A stretch of 14,315 bases of DNA from an uncultured Erysipelotrichaceae bacterium. GTDB lineage: Bacteria; Bacillota_I; Bacilli_A; Erysipelotrichales; Coprobacillaceae. This document shows, piece after piece, positions 1-6,316 of this stretch. Within the stretch, counting starts at the first letter, position 1; each line of letters starts with the position of its first letter. The DNA lies in contig URQL01000024.1 in the NCBI GenBank assembly GCA_900550005.1, positions 1 to 14,315 of the forward strand, in the 5' to 3' direction. The notes beneath the pieces are model-generated. The model worked only from the letters and a program-made list of their open reading frames with translations, did not search any database and had not been told where the DNA came from. The translations under genes and the position numbers were made by a program.

Positions 1-246
1 TTCATGACTGATTTTTTCATTATATTCATCAACACCAATCTGACCAAATCGTTTTAATGTAAATTCATAATGTTCTTTTTTTAAGCGAGCACGTAATGTG
101 ATTCTAAGTTTTCGTAGTTTTTCATCTAGAGTATCAAAATAGAAATTTGTTTGTTGATAAGCGGTAGATGTAAAGTGGGAATCAATCTCTAAATATTGAT
201 CCTTGGTAAGTAATATTTTGTATTCAATTTCGATATTTTTTTCCAT
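1..246 (-). CDS. CYTH domain protein (YjbK-like), 3' end cut by window edge
   Basis: Translated by hand from the minus strand: an open frame of 82 codons starts at ATG 246-244 and runs off the left edge without a stop. The protein begins MEKNIEIEYKILL; the E-I-E-Y-K stretch (residues 6-10) is the ExExK signature of the CYTH superfamily (adenylate cyclase CyaB / thiamine triphosphatase fold), whose members bind triphosphates with divalent metal. Further charged strands follow (LRITLRARLKK, FTLKRFG), as expected for the basic lining of the tunnel. A GAGGTGA ribosome site lies about 5 nt upstream of the ATG. It is divergent from the NAD kinase gene; in Bacillus subtilis the CYTH gene yjbK is also near nadF (yjbN) and the pseudouridine synthase yjbO, which supports a YjbK-like identity. 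The substrate is unknown; inorganic triphosphatase activity is a family-based guess. Confidence 0.82.
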   Translation of the reverse strand, partial: MEKNIEIEYKILLTKDQYLEIDSHFTSTAYQQTNFYFDTLDEKLRKLRITLRARLKKEHYEFTLKRFGQIGVDEYNEKISHE

Positions 247-274
247 GGGATCACCTCGTTTTTTTTCTATTTTT

Positions 275-302
275 ATTATATAAAAAAAAAGATAAATTGC
301 AA
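275..302 (-). promoter_or_regulatory. Sigma-A-type promoter of the CYTH gene
   Basis: On the minus strand TTGCAA (302-297) is followed by a 16-nt spacer and a perfect TATAAT (280-275). The predicted start of transcription is near 268, giving a leader of about 20 nt that includes the GAGGTGA ribosome site. Confidence 0.6.
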
Positions 303-340
303 ATAAAAATGAAGAATGGATATTTATTATAGAGGGAAAA

Positions 341-349
341 TGGTATAAT
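341..349 (+). promoter_or_regulatory. Extended -10 promoter of nadK-rluD
   Basis: TGG-TATAAT (341-349) is an extended -10 element. The -35 region (about 321-326) is poor, as is common with extended -10 promoters. Transcription should start near 356. This matters for the choice of the nadK start, because an ATG at 357 would be leaderless. Confidence 0.6.
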
Positions 350-371
350 AAAGTCGATGGTGGTGAAATGT

Positions 372-1166
372 ATGATTAAAAGGTACAAACTTGTAGTAAA
401 GCAAGATGACAAGTCGAATAGAATAGCTCATCTTTTAAGAGAAAAATTAAGTTCTGTTTTGCAATATGATGATTTAAATCCAGATTTAATTATTAGCGTT
501 GGTGGTGATGGAACAATGCTTTATGCTTTACATCAAAATTTTAATTTAATCGATCAAACTTATTTTTTAGGAATTCATACGGGTACTTTAGGCTTTTATA
601 CAGATTATTTAGCTAGTGAAGTGGATCAGCTTGTTGAAGATATTAAAACACAAGTTTACATATCTTATAAAAGAAATATTTTAGAAGTAAAAGTTGTAAA
701 TCAAGACAATCAAGTTCAAATTTTCCACGCACTTAATGAGGTACGTTTAGAAAATCCACATTATGCGCAAATTTTAGATATCTATATTGATGATGAATTA
801 TTGGAAACTTTTAGAGGCAACGGTGTCTGTGTGAGTACTTCATCGGGTTCAACTGCTTATAATAAATCTTTAGGAGGAGCTGTTATTCATCCTAATTTAG
901 AAGTCATGCAACTTACAGAGATTGCGGGAATTCAACATAATGCTTACCGCTCATTAGGATCAAGTATGGTTTTAGAAAAACATCAAACTATTACTTTGAA
1001 AAATAAATTAAGTCGTCCGGCTTTTATGGGCATTGATCAAATGTCTTTTGATTTAAATAAATTTAAAGAGATACATATAACTTTATCTAAACAATCCATT
1101 CGCTGTATTCAATACCGACCGCTCACTTTTGTAAATCGTATTCGTCGTTCATTTATATCAGAATGA
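372..1166 (+). CDS. nadK: NAD kinase
   Basis: ATP/polyphosphate-dependent NAD kinase that makes NADP from NAD in the cytoplasm. With the start used here it has 264 residues. The GGDGTM motif (residues 44-49, catalytic Asp46), the NE pair (122-123) and the GSTAYNKSLGG nucleotide-binding segment (159-169) are all intact, and the length is normal for Bacillota. The frame is also open from ATG 357, but TATAAT at 344-349 puts the transcript start near 356, and GGTGGTG (359-365) is well placed 6 nt before ATG 372. I therefore prefer 372; 357 would add five residues (MVVKC). The gene overlaps rluD by the four bases ATGA, so the two are probably translationally coupled. The order CYTH, nadK, rluD-like matches the B. 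subtilis yjbK-yjbO region. Confidence 0.95.
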   Translation: MIKRYKLVVKQDDKSNRIAHLLREKLSSVLQYDDLNPDLIISVGGDGTMLYALHQNFNLIDQTYFLGIHTGTLGFYTDYLASEVDQLVEDIKTQVYISYKRNILEVKVVNQDNQVQIFHALNEVRLENPHYAQILDIYIDDELLETFRGNGVCVSTSSGSTAYNKSLGGAVIHPNLEVMQLTEIAGIQHNAYRSLGSSMVLEKHQTITLKNKLSRPAFMGIDQMSFDLNKFKEIHITLSKQSIRCIQYRPLTFVNRIRRSFISE

Positions 1167-2014
1167 AACTAACTTATCAAATTAGAGAAGACATCTTGTT
1201 ACGTGATTTTTTAAAACAGCAGGACATATCTGATAAATTATTAAGTGCCATCAAAAATCAAGGCGATATTTTAGTAAATCATTGTCATCAAACAGTACGT
1301 TATAAACTAAGTGTAGGAGATCAAGTAGAAGTCATTTTTCCGCAAGAAAAAAGAGGGATGCAATTAGAGCCCTATTATTACGATTTAAAAATTATTTATG
1401 AAGATGATTACTTACTTGTGATTGATAAACCGGCGGGTATGCCTTGTATTCCTGATCATCGTTATCATGATAAAACTCTAGCAAACGCTTTGATTTATTA
1501 TTACGATCAAATTCATCTTGAAAGTACGATTCATTTTGTTAACCGTTTAGATAAAGAAACAAGTGGATTATTAATTGTTGCAAAATATCGTTATATTCAT
1601 TACTTGCTGTCAAAAAAACACATTTGTCGTAAATATCTAGCTTATATTCAAGGAAAGATTGAAAAACAAACCATTTGTTTACCTATTTTTCGTTCAGGTA
1701 AATCAGTTGTTCGTTGTATTGATCAACGAGGGAAAACATCGATTACACATTGCATACCTTATAAAATGGTAGAATCAAATCAGTTGATCGAATGCCAGTT
1801 AGAAACTGGAAGAACGCATCAAATTCGAGTCCATCTAAGTGCAATAGGGCATCCTTTGATTGGCGATCATCTTTATGGTGGTAAAAAGAATGAAGCAGGG
1901 ACTTATTATTTACATAGCTATTTTGTTGAATTTGAACACCCTATTACTCATCAAACTATAAAATTAAATTCTATGCGTGATTTGAGAAAAAAAATAACAA
2001 GTTGTTTGGATTAA
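1163..2014 (+). CDS. RluA/RluD-family 23S rRNA pseudouridine synthase
   Basis: Converts specific uridines in RNA to pseudouridine; large-subunit rRNA is the usual target of this family. The 283 residues hold an N-terminal S4-like RNA-binding region (about 10-60), then the catalytic domain with the signature NRLDKETSGLLIVAK, in which Asp130 is the catalytic aspartate. The family motif ETGRTHQIRVHLSAIGHP follows in the C-terminal third. The ATG lies inside the last codons of nadK (ATGA overlap) with no ribosome site of its own, so translation probably depends on re-initiation after nadK. It resembles B. subtilis YjbO in position. The exact uridine modified cannot be told from the sequence. Its stop codon is inside the hairpin of a two-way terminator. 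Confidence 0.92.
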   Translation: MKLTYQIREDILLRDFLKQQDISDKLLSAIKNQGDILVNHCHQTVRYKLSVGDQVEVIFPQEKRGMQLEPYYYDLKIIYEDDYLLVIDKPAGMPCIPDHRYHDKTLANALIYYYDQIHLESTIHFVNRLDKETSGLLIVAKYRYIHYLLSKKHICRKYLAYIQGKIEKQTICLPIFRSGKSVVRCIDQRGKTSITHCIPYKMVESNQLIECQLETGRTHQIRVHLSAIGHPLIGDHLYGGKKNEAGTYYLHSYFVEFEHPITHQTIKLNSMRDLRKKITSCLD

Positions 2015-2026
2015 CAACTTGTTTTT
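1991..2026. terminator. Bidirectional intrinsic terminator between rluD and rodA
   Basis: A perfect 11-bp stem AACAAGTTGTT / AACAACTTGTT (1996-2006 and 2013-2023) closes a 6-nt loop. Five T follow on the plus strand (2022-2026). On the minus strand a tract of eight T follows (complement of the A run ending at 1994). The rluD stop (2012-2014) lies within it and the rodA stop (2030-2028) just beyond. Confidence 0.88.
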
Positions 2027-2027
2027 G

Positions 2028-3209
2028 TTATTCATAGGAATGAAGTTTACTTTTTAAAATGCGATTTTGTTTTTCCATATCAAGGACAACACCCATCATT
2101 AACATATAAGATAGTAATGAAGATCCACCATAGGAAAATAAAGGAAGTGTAATACCTGTAATCGGTAGTAAACCTGTAACCATGGACATATTCCAAATTT
2201 GTTGAATGAAAAGAACTCCAAATAAACCTGTGGCAAAGCAACGCCCTTTTTCATTGGAATTTAAACCAATTTTTAAAATAATTAAATCTAAAGATAGAAT
2301 AAGAATTAAAGCAATGATCCCTCCAACAAAGCCAAAACTTTGTGTGATAACAGCAAAAATAAAATCGGTTTGCGCCTCGGGAAAGTTCATTACGACAGAA
2401 CGATAACCATGACCAAATAAGGAAGCTGTACCTAAAGAAAGCAAAGCATTAAATAATTGATAACCTTCTTTGGAATAAGTTCCTTCTGGATCTAGCCAAC
2501 CATAGAAACGACTTGCTTTATGTCCACTAAAAATCGTTTTAAATAAATCTTGATTGTATAAGAAAATATAAGCAACAAATAAAATTAAAGCAACGATTAA
2601 TCCAACACCAAATAGAAACCAACGCATTTGTAAACCACTAGAAAATAATAAGAAAAGAACGGAGACAATGATAATCATTGTTACACCTGAATCGTTTTGT
2701 AAGTAAATAAGAATACATGGTGGTAATACGATCGATGCAACTTTTAATAATAATTGACAATCACTTTCAAAGGTATGTAAAGAATAACGTTCATTGTGTT
2801 CTTGTACTGCTTTAGAGAGCAATATGAGAATCATCATCTTCATAAATTCACTTGGTTGAAAAGAACCTAGACCAGGAATTTGATACCAACTGGTTGCACC
2901 ATTAACAGGTCGAATTAATGGATTTGCTAAAGCGGGGAAATGCTGAATGATCGCTAAAGGAACAAGTAAAACCATTAAGGCCCAATAAATGACTTTAGCA
3001 CTTGTATAAATACGATCCACCCCAAATTTATAGGTAGCAAACATGCTGCCAAATCCAATAATATACCACATTGCTTGCCTTGGCGCATAGTTGACATTAC
3101 CGACGGTCAGAGGTGTAGCTGAAGAAATAGCAATGCAACTAAATATAGAAATAGCAATAAGTGTATAGACTAAGGGTTTATGAATAAAAGAACGACTTTG
3201 TTCATTCAT
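2028..3209 (-). CDS. rodA: RodA-type SEDS peptidoglycan glycosyltransferase
   Basis: Multi-pass membrane protein of the SEDS family, which polymerises lipid II into glycan strands together with a class B PBP. Its 393 residues contain about ten hydrophobic segments. Visible signatures are NGATSW then FQPSEFMK (residues 103-124), PEAQTDFIFAV (278-287, with the loop Asp282 that corresponds to the essential Asp of the family) and ITGITLPLFSYGGSSLL near the end. The PSEFMK form and the SWYQIPGLGSFQPS segment look more like RodA (elongation) than FtsW (division, usually PSELAK), but a division or sporulation paralogue cannot be excluded. AAGGAGA lies 9 nt upstream of the ATG. It stands alone on the minus strand, divergent from the EIIB-like gene. 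Confidence 0.88.
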   Translation of the reverse strand: MNEQSRSFIHKPLVYTLIAISIFSCIAISSATPLTVGNVNYAPRQAMWYIIGFGSMFATYKFGVDRIYTSAKVIYWALMVLLVPLAIIQHFPALANPLIRPVNGATSWYQIPGLGSFQPSEFMKMMILILLSKAVQEHNERYSLHTFESDCQLLLKVASIVLPPCILIYLQNDSGVTMIIIVSVLFLLFSSGLQMRWFLFGVGLIVALILFVAYIFLYNQDLFKTIFSGHKASRFYGWLDPEGTYSKEGYQLFNALLSLGTASLFGHGYRSVVMNFPEAQTDFIFAVITQSFGFVGGIIALILILSLDLIILKIGLNSNEKGRCFATGLFGVLFIQQIWNMSMVTGLLPITGITLPLFSYGGSSLLSYMLMMGVVLDMEKQNRILKSKLHSYE

Positions 3210-3262
3210 TTTTTATTTTCTCCTTTAAAAATTTCATTTTCATGTTTTTTTCACCTCTAGTC

Positions 3263-3276
3263 TATAGTATACTATA
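3263..3276. promoter_or_regulatory. Palindromic -10 region of the divergent rodA / EIIB-like promoters
   Basis: TATAGTATACTATA is a perfect 14-bp palindrome, so it offers a TATACT or TATAGT -10 hexamer on each strand, pointing at rodA on one side and the EIIB-like gene on the other. The -35 regions are weak on both strands. It is the only promoter-like sequence I find in this 107-nt gap. The dyad could also be an operator. Confidence 0.5.
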
Positions 3277-3316
3277 AATTGAAATAAAAAGGTACGTTTT
3301 AGAGGAGGATTTTTTG

Positions 3317-3679
3317 ATGGATAATACAATGCTTTATTTAATTGGTGGTATCCTTGCTATAGTGATTTTATTTTTTGTTGTGCGTTTTTATTTGAAAAAT
3401 AAAAAAGCAACGAAGAAAGTTTATAAAAAATCAGGTGTTGATCTTAAAGCTCTTATTTTAGCTTTAGGGGGATATCACAACATTTTAGAAACATCAAGTA
3501 CAATGTCAAAGGTTACTGTTGTTTTAAAGGAAACAAATGGGATAAATATCGAAGATATTAAGAAATTAGGTGCAACAGGAATTGTACAAAATCAAAATAA
3601 AGTATCGATGATTTTTGGAAAAGTATCAGAAACTTTAGAAGAAGAATTGAAGCTAGCCATAAAAGATAGTGAAAAGTAA
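3317..3679 (+). CDS. Membrane-anchored EIIB-like domain protein lacking the phosphorylation cysteine
   Basis: A 120-residue protein with one N-terminal membrane segment (about residues 5-26), a basic linker rich in Lys (27-45), and a domain (43-114) that aligns by eye with the glucose-type PTS EIIB fold: LALGGYHNI, then KKLGATGIVQNQNKVSMIFG, matching the GGKENI and KKLGAAGVV...VQAIFG segments of E. coli IIBGlc. The residue aligned to the phosphorylated Cys is Thr62 (ETSSTMSK against NLDACITR), so phosphotransfer from EIIA should not occur. There is no EIIC domain or PTS gene nearby. A TTG at 3314 could add one residue, but GAGGAGG (3302-3308) is 8 nt from ATG 3317, which fits better. Role unknown; perhaps a sensor or scaffold domain held at the membrane. 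The stop codon lies in the following terminator stem. Confidence 0.72.
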   Translation: MDNTMLYLIGGILAIVILFFVVRFYLKNKKATKKVYKKSGVDLKALILALGGYHNILETSSTMSKVTVVLKETNGINIEDIKKLGATGIVQNQNKVSMIFGKVSETLEEELKLAIKDSEK

Positions 3680-3705
3680 ATACCCTTGAAGTATTTACTT
3701 TTTTT
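3672..3705 (+). terminator. Intrinsic terminator after the EIIB-like gene
   Basis: A perfect 12-bp stem AAAAGTAAATAC / GTATTTACTTTT (3672-3683 and 3691-3702) with a 7-nt loop is followed by a T run to 3705. It should insulate the EIIB-like gene from the pflB control region. Confidence 0.85.
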
Positions 3706-3728
3706 ATACAATTAATTGGTAGTAGAGG

Positions 3729-3757
3729 TTGAGAGAAATTTGGCATTGTGGTATAAT
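3729..3757 (+). promoter_or_regulatory. Upstream promoter P1 of the pflB region
   Basis: TTGAGA (3729-3734), a 17-nt spacer ending in an extended TGG, then a perfect TATAAT (3752-3757). It is among the best sigma-A matches in the window. Transcription would start near 3764, giving pflB a leader of about 240 nt, or a separate short RNA. No terminator is evident between P1 and pflB. Confidence 0.65.
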
Positions 3758-3800
3758 TCAACTGTAAAAAGGGTAGATGAAAAAGTGTGAGCATATTATT

Positions 3801-3819
3801 AGTAATGATTATCATTATT
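3801..3819. promoter_or_regulatory. Fur-box-like operator in the pflB leader
   Basis: The core TAATGAT-T-ATCATTA (3803-3817) is a perfect 7-1-7 inverted repeat. Over 19 bases it agrees at 15 positions with the classical Fur consensus GATAATGATAATCATTATC. It lies about 40 nt downstream of the predicted P1 start, and just upstream of a possible TATACT -10 (3823-3828). Related metal regulators (PerR, Zur) bind similar 7-1-7 sites, so the regulator is uncertain. AT-rich background raises the risk of a chance match. Confidence 0.45.
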
Positions 3820-3833
3820 TGATATACTAACAA

Positions 3834-3843
3834 TGTGATCACA
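3834..3843. promoter_or_regulatory. Short palindrome TGTGATCACA
   Basis: A perfect 10-bp palindrome joining the half-sites TGTGA and TCACA with no spacer. The half-sites recall CRP/FNR-family and Rex operators, but those need a gap between the halves, so the binding protein, if any, is unknown. Confidence 0.25.
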
Positions 3844-3921
3844 GATTAATTATTCTTTTACATTATTATTTATCTTATGACTACGTTAATTGTAGCTTAA
3901 AGTGATAAATTATTCATTTTG

Positions 3922-3935
3922 TAATAAACTTATTA
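3922..3935. repeat. AT-rich inverted repeat abutting the pflB -35 box
   Basis: TAATAA-AC-TTATTA (3922-3935) ends immediately before the -35 hexamer of the proximal promoter, a typical activator position. The low complexity of the sequence makes this weak evidence. Confidence 0.25.
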
Positions 3936-3964
3936 TTGTATCTAAAAAAAGAGAGTGCTATAAT
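3936..3964 (+). promoter_or_regulatory. Proximal promoter P2 of pflB
   Basis: TTGTAT (3936-3941), a 17-nt spacer ending in an extended TGC (3956-3958), then a perfect TATAAT (3959-3964). The predicted start near 3971 gives a leader of about 36 nt with the GGGGG ribosome site. A TTGACT...TATACA pair at 3964-3992 is better ignored, because its transcript would start downstream of the ribosome site. Confidence 0.72.
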
Positions 3965-4006
3965 TGACTAGGAAATTTTTTAAAATTATACAGGGGGTTC
4001 AAACAC

Positions 4007-6079
4007 ATGAGTTTAGAAAACGCTTGGGAAGGTTTTGTAACAGGTAAATGGAATAAAGAAATCAATTTAAGAGATTTCATTCAATTAAATTACACACCTT
4101 ACACAGGAGATGATTCATTCTTAGCTGGTCCTACACAAGCTACAAAAGAATTATGGGATCAAGTTATGGATTTAAGTGCTCAAGAAAGAGCAAAAGGTGG
4201 AGTATTAGACATGGATACAAGTGTAGTATCTACAATTACTTCACATGCAGCAGGATATTTAGATAAATCTAAAGAAAAAATCGTTGGTTTCCAAACAGAT
4301 AAACCATTCAAAAGATCTTTACAACCATTTGGTGGTATTCGTATGGCTCAACAAGCTTGCGCTGACAATGGATATACAGTAGATCCAGAAATCGTTAAAA
4401 TTTTCACTAAATATAGAAAAACACACAACCAAGGTGTATTTGATGTATACACTCCAGAAATGAGAGCTTGTAGAACTTCTCATATCATCACTGGTTTACC
4501 AGATGCTTATGGACGTGGACGTATTATTGGAGATTATCGTCGTGTTGCATTATATGGTGTTGATCGTTTAATTGAAGATAAAAAACAACAATTTGCTACT
4601 TCTAACGTATCTAGAATGAATTCAAAAACAATTCGTTTACGTGAAGAAATTACAGAACAAATTAGAGCATTAAATGAATTAAAAGAATTAGGAAATATCT
4701 ATGGATTTGATATTTCAAAACCAGCTAAAAACGCTAAAGAAGCTATTCAATGGTTATACTTTGGATATTTAGCATCAGTTAAAGAACAAAATGGTGCTGC
4801 AATGTCTTTAGGTAGAACTTCTACATTCATTGACATTTATGTAGAAAGAGATTTAAAAAATGGTGTATTAACTGAAGAAGAAGCGCAAGAATTAGTTGAT
4901 CATTTCATTATGAAATTAAGATTAATCAAATTTGCTCGTACTCCAGAATACAATGCATTATTCTCAGGAGATCCTCAATGGGTAACTGAATCAATCGGTG
5001 GTATGGGTATCGATGGACGTCCAATGGTTACTAAAACATCTTTCAGATACTTACATACATTAGATAACTTAGGTACTGCACCTGAACCAAATATGACAGT
5101 TTTATGGTCAACTCGTTTACCAGCAAACTTCAAAGCATTCTGTGCTAAAATGTCAATCAAATCTTCATCAATTCAATATGAAAACGATGATTTAATGAGA
5201 GTTACTCATGGTGATGATTATGCCATTGCTTGCTGTGTATCTTCAATGAGAGTTGGTAAAGAAATGCAATTCTTCGGAGCACGTGCTAACTTAGCTAAAT
5301 GTTTATTATACGCTATCAACGGTGGTGTTGATGAAGTATCTAAAAAACAAGTTGGACCTAAATACAGACCTGTTGAAGGTGACTATTTAGATTACGATGA
5401 TGTTGTAGCTAAATATGAAGATATGATGTCTTGGTTAGCTGGTGTTTATGTAAATGCATTAAATATTATCCACTATATGCATGATAAATATAGCTATGAA
5501 AGAATTCAAATGGCTTTACATGACAAAGATGTAAAACGTTATTTTGCAACTGGTATTGCTGGTTTATCAGTAGTAACTGACTCATTATCAGCAATCAAAT
5601 ATGCAAAAGTTAAATGTATCAGAGACGAAGATGGTGTAGTTGTTGATTTCGAAACTGAAGGAGATTTCCCTAAATATGGTAACGATGATGATCGTGCTGA
5701 TGAAATCGCATCTTGGTTAGTAAAAACTTTCATGGATAAAGTAAGAGGACATCATACTTATCGTGATAGTATTCCAACAACTTCTATTTTAACAATCACA
5801 TCTAACGTAGTTTATGGTAATGCTACAGGTTCTACTCCAGATGGTAGAAAGAAAGGACAACCATTTGCTCCAGGTGCTAACCCAATGTATCACAGAGATT
5901 CACATGGTGCTGTTGCTTCACTTGCTTCTGTTGCTAAATTACCATTCAAAGATGCTCAAGATGGTATTTCTAATACATTCTCTATCATTCCAGGTGCTTT
6001 AGGTAAAGATGACCAAGTATTTGCTGGTGATATTGAAGTAGATTTAGATATTGATTTAAGCGAAATCAAAGATAAATAA
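4007..6079 (+). CDS. pflB: Formate acetyltransferase (pyruvate formate-lyase) catalytic subunit lacking the glycyl-radical domain
   Basis: Catalyses pyruvate + CoA to acetyl-CoA + formate, central to anaerobic glucose fermentation. The 690 residues match the PFL barrel throughout, for instance CRTSHIITGLPDAYGRGRI (155-173), the active-site Cys409-Cys410 in YAIACCVSSMRVGKEM, and GNATGSTPDGRKKGQPFAPG (605-623). The protein ends after GALGKDDQVFAG plus a short acidic tail, exactly where E. coli PflB (about 760 residues) continues into its C-terminal glycyl-radical domain. No RVSGYAV motif is present, so this chain alone cannot be activated. The missing domain is encoded by the gene at 6317. The end is a tandem TAA TAA, not a frameshift, and the next gene has its own ribosome site. 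Regulation probably involves promoter P2 and perhaps P1 with the Fur-like site. Confidence 0.96.
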   Translation: MSLENAWEGFVTGKWNKEINLRDFIQLNYTPYTGDDSFLAGPTQATKELWDQVMDLSAQERAKGGVLDMDTSVVSTITSHAAGYLDKSKEKIVGFQTDKPFKRSLQPFGGIRMAQQACADNGYTVDPEIVKIFTKYRKTHNQGVFDVYTPEMRACRTSHIITGLPDAYGRGRIIGDYRRVALYGVDRLIEDKKQQFATSNVSRMNSKTIRLREEITEQIRALNELKELGNIYGFDISKPAKNAKEAIQWLYFGYLASVKEQNGAAMSLGRTSTFIDIYVERDLKNGVLTEEEAQELVDHFIMKLRLIKFARTPEYNALFSGDPQWVTESIGGMGIDGRPMVTKTSFRYLHTLDNLGTAPEPNMTVLWSTRLPANFKAFCAKMSIKSSSIQYENDDLMRVTHGDDYAIACCVSSMRVGKEMQFFGARANLAKCLLYAINGGVDEVSKKQVGPKYRPVEGDYLDYDDVVAKYEDMMSWLAGVYVNALNIIHYMHDKYSYERIQMALHDKDVKRYFATGIAGLSVVTDSLSAIKYAKVKCIRDEDGVVVDFETEGDFPKYGNDDDRADEIASWLVKTFMDKVRGHHTYRDSIPTTSILTITSNVVYGNATGSTPDGRKKGQPFAPGANPMYHRDSHGAVASLASVAKLPFKDAQDGISNTFSIIPGALGKDDQVFAGDIEVDLDIDLSEIKDK

Positions 6080-6097
6080 TAAGAGGAAGCGATTCTT

Positions 6098-6298
6098 TTG
6101 GACACAAAAGTAGAAGAATTAATTAAAATGTTAGATCAATTTGTTGAAGAAGGTGGAGGTCATATGAACGTTGAGTTCAATGATGACACTGAAGAATTCA
6201 ATATTGATAAGGTCGAAGTCAAAAAAGGGTTAGATACCTGCGGTGTTCAATCTGCCTGTCAGATACCTACTTTCTTTATTGATGACGATGAGTTTTAA
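6098..6298 (+). CDS. Acidic 66-residue protein, paralogue of the glycyl-radical domain N-terminus without the radical loop
   Basis: Starts at TTG 6098, with AAGAGGAAG (6081-6089) 8 nt upstream. Residues 5-26 (VEELIKMLDQFVEEGGGHMN, then VE) closely follow the first helix and GGHHLNV turn of the glycyl-radical protein encoded next (VDNLVSLLDGYVAKGGHHLN). After that the resemblance ends: there is no RVSGYAV loop. Instead there is an acidic stretch and the segment DTCGVQSACQIPTFF with Cys48 and Cys54 (C-x5-C), ending in IDDDEF. By my count 18 of 66 residues are Asp or Glu, against five Lys and no Arg. It lies in the same reading phase as pflB and the following gene. I do not know a named family for it. 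It may dock where the glycyl-radical domain docks on PflB, as a regulator, a storage cap or a redox-sensitive decoy. That role is inference; that it is a real gene is well supported by its ribosome site and homology. Confidence 0.8.
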   Translation: MDTKVEELIKMLDQFVEEGGGHMNVEFNDDTEEFNIDKVEVKKGLDTCGVQSACQIPTFFIDDDEF

Positions 6299-6316
6299 TG
6301 AGGAGGGTAAATTACT

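Larger units (their letters stand above)
3680..4006. other. pflB upstream control region (327 nt without a clear gene)
   Basis: This gap holds the end of a terminator, an upstream promoter (3729-3757), a Fur-box-like dyad (3801-3819), the palindrome TGTGATCACA (3834-3843), an AT-rich dyad (3922-3935), the proximal promoter (3936-3964) and the pflB ribosome site GGGGG (3993-3997). The stretch 3845-3920 is AT-rich and I see nothing definite in it. I found no clean Rex, CcpA or FNR consensus site. Confidence 0.6.

Noticed and set aside
3777..3830. Possible 17-codon leader peptide downstream of P1 (MKKCEHIISN...)
   Set aside because: The AAGGG ahead of it is too close to the ATG, there is no repeated regulatory codon, and no attenuator hairpin follows.
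3558..3842. Minus-strand frame of 94 codons opposite the EIIB-like gene
   Set aside because: It runs through a terminator and the pflB control region, has no ribosome site, and is antisense to a well-supported gene.
3900..3925. Possible Rex operator (GTGATAAATTATTCAT)
   Set aside because: Only partial symmetry and the wrong spacing compared with TTGTGAA-N4-TTCACAA.
3964..3992. TTGACT-17-TATACA as the pflB promoter
   Set aside because: Its transcript would start after the GGGGG ribosome site; the extended TATAAT at 3959-3964 fits better.
6071..6100. Frameshift or readthrough that would join PflB to its radical domain
   Set aside because: Tandem TAA TAA, separate ribosome sites for each downstream gene and an intervening different protein argue against a recoding event.
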